64,000 nt of DNA, from positions 1 to 64,000 of the forward strand of contig LJHR01000035.1 in the NCBI GenBank assembly GCA_001296005.1. The letters run 5' to 3'. Each line of letters starts with the position of its first letter. The first letter of the stretch is position 1. The position numbers were made by a program, and so were the translations under genes. Shown here in pieces: positions 1-7,441 of the stretch. The notes below the pieces were generated by a model. It had not been told where the DNA came from. It ran no database searches and was given only the letters and a program-made list of their open reading frames with translations. Source of the stretch: an alpha proteobacterium AAP38. Its GTDB lineage: Bacteria; Pseudomonadota; Alphaproteobacteria; Azospirillales; Azospirillaceae.

Positions 1-290
1 ATTGGTGCCACCACCGCCAGGGTTCGTGCCGCCGCCACCAGGATTGGTGCCACCACCGCCGGGGTTGATCCCACCACCGCCAGGCAATGTACCACCACCG
101 GGATCAATTCCGCCGCCACCAGGGTTCGTGCCGCCACCGCCTGGGTTCGTACCACCGCCACCGGGGTTAGTACCGCCCCCACCCGGATTGGTGCCGCCAC
201 CGCCGGGATTGGTGCCACCGCCGCCGGGATTGGTGCCACCGCCAGGGTCAGTTCCACCGCCACCGGGATTTGTGCCGCCCCCCCCTGGGG
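1..290 (-). repeat. 21-bp tandem repeat encoding PGGGGTN units
   Basis: Fourteen units of mostly 21 bp (two shortened to 18 bp) encode PGGGGTN with variants ending TD, ID, IN or TL. Third positions vary between units, so the amino-acid sequence is better conserved than the DNA. The array continues past the left edge of the window. Confidence 0.9.
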
Positions 291-1050
291 TGGTTCCCGG
301 CCCCCGGCCACCGCCGCCGCTAGTACCGGCCACCACGCTGCCGCCGACACCAGCCGCAACACCAGCAACAACGCCCGGAGCCACAGCCCCAGCGCCAACA
401 CCAGCACCGGCGGCCGTCGCCCCCGTGGTACCGCCCGCGCCGCCGCCACCGCCCCCAAGGTTGGACGCGGCCCCCCGATCATCCTGGGGGACGACCTCCG
501 CCACCTGCTGATCCTCGCTGGAGCGTGAATTGATATTGGTCAGCGTGTCATCGCCAAGCGCCACCACCGTCCGGCTGCCTGGATTGATGACCTCGCCACC
601 CACCAGCTGTATCTGGGTATGCAAACCCGTAGCGACGCTGATGGCGGTTGCGATGGCGCCCAGATTCAGGGGCTGGTTGGCATAGATGACAGGATTTTCC
701 ACCATGGCCGCCAGGACCACGCGCCCCCGCAGCATGCTTTCCATGACATTGACAACGACGCGGACCTTGGCCGCCGTCATGGCCGTGGCCGCCACGCCCT
801 GCGGCCCTGGCACCGTCACGCGCAGGTCCCTGATTTCCAGTTCCGGCGGGAAGCCACGCACTGATTCTGGCAGCGCCTGCACCCGCATGCCACGCAGGTT
901 GCCGGCATTCATGGTGGCCAGCACCTTTTCCGCCCGCCCCGGAATGTCAAAGGCAAAGGGTGCCAGCAGCACAAGAAGGGTCAGAATCACGCTGGTATAA
1001 AGCACGAAGCGGAAAAACCAGCGAAGCGGGGTCAGCATAAAACGCAACAT
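1..1050 (-). CDS. AsmA/YhdP-like membrane-anchored protein with Gly-rich repeat tail (partial)
   Basis: The frame opens with ATG at 1050 and stays open to the window edge, so the C-terminus is missing; 350 residues are visible. A hydrophobic segment at about residues 11-30 should anchor the protein in the inner membrane. The following 170 residues (FDIPGRAEKVLATMN, then FPPELEIRDLRVTVPGP) resemble the N-terminal portion of AsmA/DUF748-type proteins, which act in envelope lipid homeostasis. From about residue 200 the protein becomes Gly/Ala-rich and then a tandem PGGGGTN repeat with 14 units in view. The repeat makes the complementary strand look like a Pro-rich ORF, which I treat as a shadow. 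The family call rests on N-terminal character only; the reading frame itself is solid. Confidence 0.72.
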   Translation of the reverse strand, partial: MLRFMLTPLRWFFRFVLYTSVILTLLVLLAPFAFDIPGRAEKVLATMNAGNLRGMRVQALPESVRGFPPELEIRDLRVTVPGPQGVAATAMTAAKVRVVVNVMESMLRGRVVLAAMVENPVIYANQPLNLGAIATAISVATGLHTQIQLVGGEVINPGSRTVVALGDDTLTNINSRSSEDQQVAEVVPQDDRGAASNLGGGGGGAGGTTGATAAGAGVGAGAVAPGVVAGVAAGVGGSVVAGTSGGGGRGPGTTPGGGGTNPGGGGTDPGGGTNPGGGGTNPGGGGTNPGGGGTNPGGGGTNPGGGGTNPGGGGIDPGGGTLPGGGGINPGGGGTNPGGGGTNPGGGGTN

Positions 1051-1216
1051 GGCGGATAACCGGCACGGGTTGGCGGGTGGCGCATCCTACAGCGGCACTA
1101 CACCCAAAGTCTTGTGGTCGATACACAGATCAACCACCAAACTTGGACAGGGTGGACAGGGACGCCATCCCGACGCATCCTGCACCCCGTGAAGCCGCCG
1201 ACAGGTCCCCTGCCCC

Positions 1217-1423
1217 ATGCCGCCAACCGCAACGCCACAGCTGTTCGTCTTCCGCTGGCGCAACGAGGCCGGCAGGGATACGGAGCTGTCCTGTTGGGCC
1301 GTCAATGAGCGGGAGGCGGAATTGTCGGCCCTGCGCGCCGGCTGGCCCGGCCATGACGGGTCGCGTATGGGCCGCTACCGGGCACAGCTGAAACGGCACC
1401 TGCTTTATGATGAAGATTTTTGA
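1217..1423 (+). CDS. Small hypothetical protein (68 aa)
   Basis: An ATG-initiated frame of 68 residues ends just before the tRNA gene. It is charged and soluble, with an aromatic start (QLFVFRWRNEAGRDTELSCW) and a basic-acidic end (RAQLKRHLLYDEDF) that look protein-like rather than like a shadow of another gene. No Shine-Dalgarno sequence is obvious and I recognise no family. It sits alone between the divergent AsmA-like gene and the tRNA. Confidence 0.4.
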   Translation: MPPTATPQLFVFRWRNEAGRDTELSCWAVNEREAELSALRAGWPGHDGSRMGRYRAQLKRHLLYDEDF

Positions 1424-1499
1424 AAACAGATATTGACAGGCCCGACGCAGTTTCATAAATAGCGGCTCCCGTTTGGGACCACCCGGACGGACGAGCTTC

Positions 1500-1574
1500 G
1501 GCACCGTAGCTCAGCGGTAGAGCAGGGGACTCATAAGCCCTTGGTCGCGTGTTCAAATCACGCCGGTGCCACCA
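1500..1574 (+). tRNA. tRNA with CAT anticodon (probably elongator Met; Ile2 possible)
   Basis: The acceptor stem GGCACCG/CGGTGCC pairs perfectly, the D-arm is GCTC-AGCGGTA-GAGC, the anticodon loop is CTCATAA, the T-arm is GCGTG-TTCAAAT-CACGC, and the encoded 3' end is ACCA. The anticodon stem has an A-G mismatch next to the loop. CAT is shared by elongator Met, initiator Met and lysidine-modified Ile2. The paired first acceptor base argues against initiator, and sequence alone does not separate Met from Ile2. Confidence 0.93.
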
Positions 1575-1579
1575 TATAG

Positions 1580-1614
1580 AACCCCGTCAGAGATACCTCT
1601 GGCGGGGTTTTCGC
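1580..1614 (+). terminator. Rho-independent terminator after the tRNA
   Basis: An AACCCCG-T-CAGAG / CTCTG-G-CGGGGTT hairpin with a four-base loop is followed by a T-rich run, directly after the encoded CCA end. Confidence 0.85.
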
Positions 1615-1676
1615 TTTTCAGGCTTGGCGGTGATACGATCTTCTTTCTGCTCAATCAGCCGAAAAGGGCCGCCCGC

Positions 1677-1961
1677 ATGCTGAAATCCTTTGATCGCAAG
1701 GGGGCGCTGCGTGGCGCCATGTTGTTGCTGCTGGCCCTGTCGGTCGCGGCCTGCGCCAACCAGCCGGCACCCGAAGTGACCCATCCCCTGCCCGGCCTGC
1801 TCTGGGGTGTGGTTCATGGATTCCTGGCCCCGATTTCCTTCATCGGCAGCCTGTTCCTGGACATGCGGATGTACGCCTTCCCCAATGACGGGCTTTGGTA
1901 CGATTTCGGATTCGTCGTGGGCTCCGGCATCCTGTTCGGTGGCGGCAGCCGGGCTGTTTGA
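1677..1961 (+). CDS. Small lipoprotein of unknown function (94 aa)
   Basis: The protein starts at ATG 1677 rather than at the open frame's earlier in-frame codon, because this start gives a short basic n-region (MLKSFDRKG), a hydrophobic core and a lipobox (LSVAAC), so it should be lipidated at Cys. The mature part is about 70 residues with a Gly-rich C-terminus (FVVGSGILFGGGSRAV) and a hydrophobic stretch around LLWGVVHGFLAPISFIGSLF. It converges on the transglycosylase-like gene, with their ends only a few bases apart. No function can be given. Confidence 0.65.
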   Translation: MLKSFDRKGALRGAMLLLLALSVAACANQPAPEVTHPLPGLLWGVVHGFLAPISFIGSLFLDMRMYAFPNDGLWYDFGFVVGSGILFGGGSRAV

Positions 1962-1963
1962 GA

Positions 1964-2902
1964 TTAGGCAGCGATCAGGCTACCAGCAGACAGGTTCGGG
2001 CCGACCTTCATGCCATAACCGTTGGTGGCTTTGCCGCTGCTCTGATCGCCTTCATCGCTGTCACGGGCGCCGGAGCCGGTGGAGCGCTTCTTCTCCTCAT
2101 CGTCATCAGACGGCACGGCAAGGCTGTCCAGCATCATGATGGTGAAGGTGGAGATCGGCTCCTTACCCGACACGGCAGAGCGCATGCCCGTCAGCCAGGG
2201 CTGGGAGGAAGTATCCGCCGGCTGAATGGTGCCCAGCGTCGTGGACCCGGCAAATTGTGCCGGGGCGTCATCGAACTTGGCGGCAAAATTGTCGAAGATT
2301 TGCCCCACCGACTTGGGCCGGGTGCCGTCGTAGAAGACGTTCAGATTGGCCTTGGCCGCGTCGGGCAGCAGATTGGCCGCCGGCTGGTTGGGGTTCTTGT
2401 CCATGGCCTTCAGGAACTTGGCGGCCCCACCGGCACCCAGGAAGTGCGCCATGTAAAGTTCCGTCTTTCCCACCGGACGGCCCAGTTCATTTTCCAGATG
2501 GGTCTTGTTGTCATTGGCCAGTTCAGCGGCAAAAATGGCTGACATGCGCGGATCCTTGCGCAGGTTCAGGATTTCCTTGCGCGTCTGGGGATCAGAGACG
2601 GAGCCATTATTGATCTTGTCGGCATAAACACCCAACCCGTACTTGGCCCCATGCTGTTCCACCATATTGAGCCAGGTTCCCTCCGTGAACTGGAACAGGC
2701 CGGTGGCGCTGCTGGTCGATGCCTTGACATCTGTTCGATAGCCGCTTTCGACCCCGGCCTTATCCATCAGATAGGCAAAATCAACCCCGGTTGCCGCACT
2801 GGCCTGCTGTACGGCGCGAACCACATGGGCCGGCGCATTGCGCGCGTTTCCCTTGGTTTCAGCGACGCTGCCCTGGTTCAGGAGGTTGAGGTTGCTATTC
2901 AC
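1964..2902 (-). CDS. Lytic transglycosylase-like protein (SLT fold)
   Basis: The 312-residue product carries a lysozyme-like SLT segment near the N-terminus: the catalytic-type Glu in AGVESGYRTD, followed by SSATGLFQFTEGTW, the motif that lines the glycan groove. A middle region (KTELYMAHFLGAGGAAKFL) matches the second conserved block of SLT proteins. The C-terminal 60 residues are acidic and low complexity (DDDEEKKRSTGSG). I chose GTG at 2902 because a GGAG sits seven bases upstream; a TTG 24 codons earlier would add an unlikely basic leader. No signal peptide is visible, so export may be non-classical or flagellar-type. It probably cuts peptidoglycan, but the substrate context is unknown. 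Confidence 0.75.
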   Translation of the reverse strand: MNSNLNLLNQGSVAETKGNARNAPAHVVRAVQQASAATGVDFAYLMDKAGVESGYRTDVKASTSSATGLFQFTEGTWLNMVEQHGAKYGLGVYADKINNGSVSDPQTRKEILNLRKDPRMSAIFAAELANDNKTHLENELGRPVGKTELYMAHFLGAGGAAKFLKAMDKNPNQPAANLLPDAAKANLNVFYDGTRPKSVGQIFDNFAAKFDDAPAQFAGSTTLGTIQPADTSSQPWLTGMRSAVSGKEPISTFTIMMLDSLAVPSDDDEEKKRSTGSGARDSDEGDQSSGKATNGYGMKVGPNLSAGSLIAA

Positions 2903-3136
2903 GGGACGGCTCCACGGGTACGGGTGTTGCCAGAGGTAAAGCAATCGGCGTGCCAAGCCCAAAAAGCGCCCCAAACCCTGATGACAAACACCTACCTTTT
3001 ACGTTAACGTAAGCACCGACAGCCGAACATCCAGCCGGCAGGGCTTGCCGGGTGGATGTGTTCGCGCGATGTTTCATCATGAACCGGGCGGGGCGCTGGA
3101 ACCTGCCCATATGTTAAGCCGGGAGGATAAGGCGAA

Positions 3137-4933
3137 ATGACCGCTTACAACGCACCCATCCAGGACATGCGCTTCACGCTGAACCATGTGGTTGGCCTGT
3201 CGCAGGTGGCCGGCCTGCCCGGCTATGACGTGGTGACGCCCGATCTGGTGGATCAGGTCCTGGATGAGGCCGGCAAACTGGCGCGCGATGTGCTGGCACC
3301 GCTGAACTGGGTCGGTGACCAGAACGGGTCGAAGCTGGAGAATGGCGTAGTCACCACCGCCCCCGGCTTCCGCGACGCATACTGGAAATATGCCGAGGGT
3401 GGTTGGAACGCGGTCCCGTTCGATCCGGATTTCGGCGGTCAGGGCCTGCCCTGGACGCTCGCCCTGCCGATCCAGGAAATGTGGACCTCGGCCAACATGT
3501 CCTTCTCCCTCTGCCCCATGCTGAACCAGGGTGCGGTGGAGCTGCTGCAGGCCCACGGGTCGGAGCAGCAGAAGAAGCTGTATCTGGAAAAGCTGATCAG
3601 CGGCGAATGGACCGGCACCATGAACCTGACGGAGCCGCAGGCCGGTTCCGATGTCGGTGCCGTGCGGACCAAGGCCGTGCCGAATGAGGACGGGACGTGG
3701 CTGATCACCGGTCAGAAGATCTTCATCACCTATGGCGAGCATGACTTCACCGACAATATCATCCATCTAGTCCTGGCCCGTACCCCCACAGCCCCGGCGG
3801 GCGTGAAGGGCATCAGCCTGTTTGTCGTGCCGAAATTCATGGTGAACGAGGATGGCAGCCTGGGCGCACGCAACGACCTGCGCTGCGCCGGGCTGGAGCA
3901 CAAGATGGGCATCCATGCCAGCCCGACCGCCGTCATGGCCTATGGCGACAATGGCGGCGCTGTCGGCTTCCTGGTGGGCGAGGAAAATCGCGGCATCGAG
4001 TACATGTTCACCATGATGAACAATGCCCGCCTGGGCGTTGGCCTGCAGGGCATGGCGATTGCCGAACGCGCCTATCAGCAGGCGGTTGACTATGCCAAGG
4101 GCCGGGTGCAGAGCCGCGCCTTGACCGGCAAGGACCCAGCCCCCGTCGCCATCATCAAGCATCCCGATGTGCGCCGCATGCTGATGTGCATGAAGTCGCA
4201 GATCGAGGCAGCCCGCGCGCTCGTCTACCTGACGGCGTCGGCGCTGGACAATGCGCATCGCAACCCGGATGCCGAGGCCGCAAAGGCCGCCAACGCCCTG
4301 AACGACCTGCTGACGCCCATCACCAAGGCCTGGTGTACCGACTTGGGTGTGGAACTGACCAGCCTGGGCGTTCAGATCCATGGCGGCATGGGCTTCATCG
4401 AGGAAACCGGTGCCGCCCAGCATTACCGCGACGCCCGCATCGCCCCCATCTATGAGGGCACGAACGGCATCCAGGCCAATGACCTGGCCTTCCGCAAGGT
4501 GCTGCGCGATGGTGGTCAGGCGGCATTTGCCCTGATCGCCGAAATGCGCGCCACGGCCGCAGCCATCGCCGCCCAGCCGGGCGACGACATGGCGACCATG
4601 GGTGCCAACCTTACCGACGCCATCGACGCCGTGGAAACGGCGACCAAGTGGGTGGTGGAAACGGGCAAGGCCGACATGACCGCCGTCGCATCGGGCGCCG
4701 TCAGCTATCTGCGCATGTTCGGCGTCACCATCGGCGGCTACCTGACGGCCAAGGCCATGATGGCGGCCAATGGCCTGATGCGCGAACCGGGTGCCGATGC
4801 CAAGTTCCTGGATGCCAAGATCATCACGGGCCGTTTCTATGCGGACCAGATCCTGCCCCAGGCGCGCGGCCTGTTGACCGTTGTGACCCAGGGTCACCGC
4901 GCCGTCATGGGCCTGTCGGAAGACCAGTTCTGA
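3137..4933 (+). CDS. Acyl-CoA dehydrogenase, DmdC-like long form
   Basis: At 598 residues this is the long acyl-CoA dehydrogenase type, typified by 3-methylmercaptopropionyl-CoA dehydrogenase (DmdC) and relatives with an extra C-terminal domain. It uses FAD to introduce an alpha-beta double bond into an acyl-CoA and passes electrons to ETF. Visible signatures are NLTEPQAGSDVGAVRTKA (flavin and substrate contact), IHGGMGFIEETGAAQHYRDARI, and IAPIYEGTNGIQ, whose Glu is the usual catalytic base position. Start ATG 3137 follows a GGGAGGA ribosome site. It stands alone, so the natural acyl chain cannot be read from neighbours; a role in general fatty-acid or sulfonium-derived acyl oxidation is inferred. 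Confidence 0.9.
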   Translation: MTAYNAPIQDMRFTLNHVVGLSQVAGLPGYDVVTPDLVDQVLDEAGKLARDVLAPLNWVGDQNGSKLENGVVTTAPGFRDAYWKYAEGGWNAVPFDPDFGGQGLPWTLALPIQEMWTSANMSFSLCPMLNQGAVELLQAHGSEQQKKLYLEKLISGEWTGTMNLTEPQAGSDVGAVRTKAVPNEDGTWLITGQKIFITYGEHDFTDNIIHLVLARTPTAPAGVKGISLFVVPKFMVNEDGSLGARNDLRCAGLEHKMGIHASPTAVMAYGDNGGAVGFLVGEENRGIEYMFTMMNNARLGVGLQGMAIAERAYQQAVDYAKGRVQSRALTGKDPAPVAIIKHPDVRRMLMCMKSQIEAARALVYLTASALDNAHRNPDAEAAKAANALNDLLTPITKAWCTDLGVELTSLGVQIHGGMGFIEETGAAQHYRDARIAPIYEGTNGIQANDLAFRKVLRDGGQAAFALIAEMRATAAAIAAQPGDDMATMGANLTDAIDAVETATKWVVETGKADMTAVASGAVSYLRMFGVTIGGYLTAKAMMAANGLMREPGADAKFLDAKIITGRFYADQILPQARGLLTVVTQGHRAVMGLSEDQF

Positions 4934-4944
4934 TGACGTACCGT

Positions 4945-4970
4945 GTGGGTGGCACGGGGTTGCCACCCAC
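4945..4970 (+). terminator. Strong hairpin after the acyl-CoA dehydrogenase gene
   Basis: A perfect 10-bp stem GTGGGTGGCA/TGCCACCCAC with a six-base loop lies 12 bases after the stop codon. It lacks a T-run, so termination may be Rho-aided or the hairpin may protect the mRNA end. Confidence 0.6.
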
Positions 4971-5088
4971 GCATTCCGACGAAGGGCATAGGCCCAACGT
5001 TTGCGTGTCTAGGCTTTTGCGTCAAATGGACTTAAAGGGGGTCCCGGTTCCACAGTGCCTTATCGATTAAGGGCTGGAGGAAACCCCG

Positions 5089-5295
5089 ATGACCGAGACG
5101 CCGACGGATGAACTGCGCCTGCTGGCCGCCAAGATAGCGACCGCTTACATACAGGCCAACCCGCAGGCGCCGGATCAGCTTACAGGCGTGATCCGACTGG
5201 CGTACCAGGGCCTGCAACGCTGCATTGCCCCGCCCCCGCCCGCCGCACCGGAGCCCAAGAAGCGTCGCCGCCGGGGCCGGCCATCGGCAGCCTGA
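5089..5295 (+). CDS. MucR/Ros N-terminal-like short protein with AT-hook-like tail
   Basis: This 68-residue protein has a start well supported by GGAGG eight bases before ATG 5089. Residues 9-43 (LLAAKIATAYIQANPQAPDQ, then LTGVIRLAYQGLQR) match the N-terminal oligomerisation helices of MucR/Ros regulators, which usually run about 140 residues and carry a zinc finger. Here the finger is missing, and the protein ends PKKRRRRGRPSAA, a basic AT-hook-like motif. It may bind DNA minor grooves or form mixed oligomers with a full-length MucR elsewhere (inference). It lies between a dehydrogenase and an ECF sigma gene, with no operon link. Confidence 0.65.
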   Translation: MTETPTDELRLLAAKIATAYIQANPQAPDQLTGVIRLAYQGLQRCIAPPPPAAPEPKKRRRRGRPSAA

Positions 5296-5391
5296 TCGGT
5301 GCGTGGCGTGCCCGCGCCCTTGACGATGCCGCATGTGCGGCGCGGCGGTAGTTGCCGCCGTAGCAACGGTCACAAATTGTGACCGTTGGTC

Positions 5392-5943
5392 TTAAGCGCG
5401 GCCTTCCACGACCATCTCACCATCCATCAGGCGGCGCAGGGTGCCCCGTGCCCGCGACAGGCGGGACTTCACGGTCCCGACCGAGACGTTGGCATTCAGC
5501 GCCGCCTGTTCATAGCTGACACCGCGCAGTGCCACCATCACGACCATGTCGCGCTGGTCGGACGGCAACCGGGCCATGGCGCGGCGCAGGTCGCGGACCT
5601 GCATCCGGCCCATCTGCCGGGCAGGCGTGCCCCCCAGTTCAGCGCCGTCACAATCATCCAGGGCCACATGCTGCCGGTTCCGGCGCAGGCCGTTGATATG
5701 CAGATTGCGGAGCATCGTGGACAGCCACGCCCGCAGGTTCGTGCCCTCTTCCCACAGATGCAAGCGCGTCAGGGCGCGTTCCATGCACTCCTGGGCCAGA
5801 TCGTCGGCCAGTGTACCATCGCGGCACAATCCCAACGCATAGCGGCGCAGATATTCGCGCTCGGCTGCCACCTGTGCCGCAAGGTCGGGGCGGGCAGAGG
5901 CAGTGGTGATATTGTACTGGCTGCTGGCCATGTTCATCTCCAT
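5392..5943 (-). CDS. ECF-type RNA polymerase sigma factor
   Basis: The 183-residue product has region 2 (DLAQECMERALTRLHLWEEG, then TNLRAWLSTMLRNLHINGLR) and region 4 (MARLPSDQRDMVVMVALRG, then VSYEQAALNANVSVGTVKSR) with the usual helix-turn-helix, so it directs core polymerase to a stress-type promoter set. No anti-sigma, NepR or PhyR gene is next to it, so its control is not encoded here. Three ATG codons lie at the start; 5931 has a GGAG at suitable distance and may be the true start, which would remove four residues. The long AT-richer region upstream leaves room for its own promoter. Confidence 0.88.
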   Translation of the reverse strand: MEMNMASSQYNITTASARPDLAAQVAAEREYLRRYALGLCRDGTLADDLAQECMERALTRLHLWEEGTNLRAWLSTMLRNLHINGLRRNRQHVALDDCDGAELGGTPARQMGRMQVRDLRRAMARLPSDQRDMVVMVALRGVSYEQAALNANVSVGTVKSRLSRARGTLRRLMDGEMVVEGRA

Positions 5944-6370
5944 CGTCCAAAGCTGGAACCAATGTCTGCTGCGCCAAATGTCGAATATCGAAATATATTC
6001 GATTTTTTTATTGGCGAGGCCAAAGTGAGGGGAAATTTGTTGATCTGAATTTTCCCCTTCGTGATTTAAGTAATTTTTACCCAGACCGTGTCACGATTGT
6101 GGCAGCGGCGGTCTAAGCTGTGATCTCTTTAGTCAGAGCCGGTTGGATATAGTACATCCGCTACAGAAATGACGCCCGGTTGGAAAAACGGTGCGGATAC
6201 GCTATATCCACCGGACAGGTGGAACATGGCTGCATCGACCGGCTGGCCAGTGCCTAACCCTCCGGTTGGCTGGCGGTTTGGTTGGTTAAGGCTTAGTGTT
6301 CGCGTCTGAAGCGGCAATGGCCGGTGACAGCCGTCATCGCCGCTGCCACGTGCCCTGCCAAGGACCCGTC
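5944..6370. other. 427-bp intergenic region with an imperfect long inverted repeat
   Basis: No convincing coding frame is seen. The left third is AT-rich and probably holds the sigma-factor promoter. At 6139-6161 and 6193-6214 two arms (CCGGTTGGATATAGTACATC and its near-complement) form an imperfect hairpin around a 31-base loop. The right end carries AAGGA upstream of the glycosyltransferase ATG at 6371. Confidence 0.5.
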
Positions 6371-7435
6371 ATGTTGACGCCCACCCACGAGACGTCCAAG
6401 TCCCCCACCCCGCTGCGGCCCTTGAACGAGGCCACGGTGCTGTCCGTCGTTCTGCCCATGCATAATGAGGGGGAGAATATCGACGCGCTGTTTGCCCGGC
6501 TTGCGCCCGTGATGGAACGGCTGGGCGTGCCGTATGAGGTTGTGTGCGTGGATGACGGCTCCCGCGATGACACCTGGGTCCGGTTGCAGGCGGCACACGC
6601 GGCCAATCCGCGTATCCGTCTGGTCCGGTTCAGCCGAAATTTCGGCAAGGAAATGGCCATGACGGCCGGCCTTCGCCATGCGTCGGGCCGGGCCGTCGTC
6701 CTGATGGACAGTGACCTGCAGCACCCGCCCGAAGTGATCGAAGAGTTCTATGCCCATTGGCAGGCCGGTGCGCAGGTGGTCTATGGCGTGCGCCGCTCGC
6801 GCGATACCGATCCGCCGCTGCGCCGTTTCCTGACCCGCCGTTTCTACCGCATGCTGGATGGCATGTCGGAAGTGCCCCTGCCCCGCGATGCCGGCGACTT
6901 CCGTCTGATGGACCGCGCCGTGGTCGATGCGCTGAACCAGATGGGCGAACGCACGCGCTTCATGAAGGGGCTTTATTCCTGGGTCGGTTTCCGGCAGGTG
7001 GCGGTTCCGTTCGAAACGGCACCGCGCCATGCGGGCACGACCACCTTCAGCACCTGGAAGCTGTTCCGTTTCGCCATGGATGGCATCGTTTCCTTCTCCA
7101 CCCTACCCCTGCGCATCTGGTCATGGCTGGGGCTGGCCGTGGCGGCCATCGCGGTGCTGTATGGCGCCGTCATCCTGCTGAAGACCATGATCTTCGGGAT
7201 CGATGTTCCGGGCTATGCCTCCTTGATGGTGGCGACCCTGTTCATTGGTGGGGTGCAGTTGATCTGCCTGGGCGTGCTGGGCGATTATCTGGGCCGGGTC
7301 TTCACGGAAGTGAAGGGACGGCCCCTCTATCTCGTGTCGGACAGCGTCGGCTTCGCGACCGGTGCGGCGACAGAGACTGCCGATCACCGCCATCCGGCGG
7401 CGGCCCTGCCCGACCGGCGCAGCGGCGCGAACTGA
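6371..7435 (+). CDS. Polyisoprenyl-phosphate glycosyltransferase (GT2, GtrB/DPM-like)
   Basis: A GT-A domain near the N-terminus shows VVLPMHNEGENID, the nucleotide-sugar motif CVDDGSRDDTW, and MDSDLQHPPE with the metal-binding DxD-type acids. The last third has two membrane segments (IWSWLGLAVAAIAVLYGAVI and MVATLFIGGVQLICLGVLGD) ending in YLGRVFTEVKGRPLY, the GtrB/ArnC family layout. It should move a sugar from a nucleotide donor to undecaprenyl phosphate on the cytoplasmic face. ATG 6371 (AAGGA six bases upstream) is preferred to a GTG 25 codons earlier; 354 residues. The next gene starts six bases after the stop and is the expected membrane partner. Confidence 0.88.
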   Translation: MLTPTHETSKSPTPLRPLNEATVLSVVLPMHNEGENIDALFARLAPVMERLGVPYEVVCVDDGSRDDTWVRLQAAHAANPRIRLVRFSRNFGKEMAMTAGLRHASGRAVVLMDSDLQHPPEVIEEFYAHWQAGAQVVYGVRRSRDTDPPLRRFLTRRFYRMLDGMSEVPLPRDAGDFRLMDRAVVDALNQMGERTRFMKGLYSWVGFRQVAVPFETAPRHAGTTTFSTWKLFRFAMDGIVSFSTLPLRIWSWLGLAVAAIAVLYGAVILLKTMIFGIDVPGYASLMVATLFIGGVQLICLGVLGDYLGRVFTEVKGRPLYLVSDSVGFATGAATETADHRHPAAALPDRRSGAN

Positions 7436-7441
7436 CCCGTG

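Noticed and set aside
2-511. Pro-rich plus-strand ORF of 169 residues
   Set aside because: It is the complement of the Gly-rich repeat frame on the minus strand, which has a proper ATG, a membrane helix and family-like sequence.
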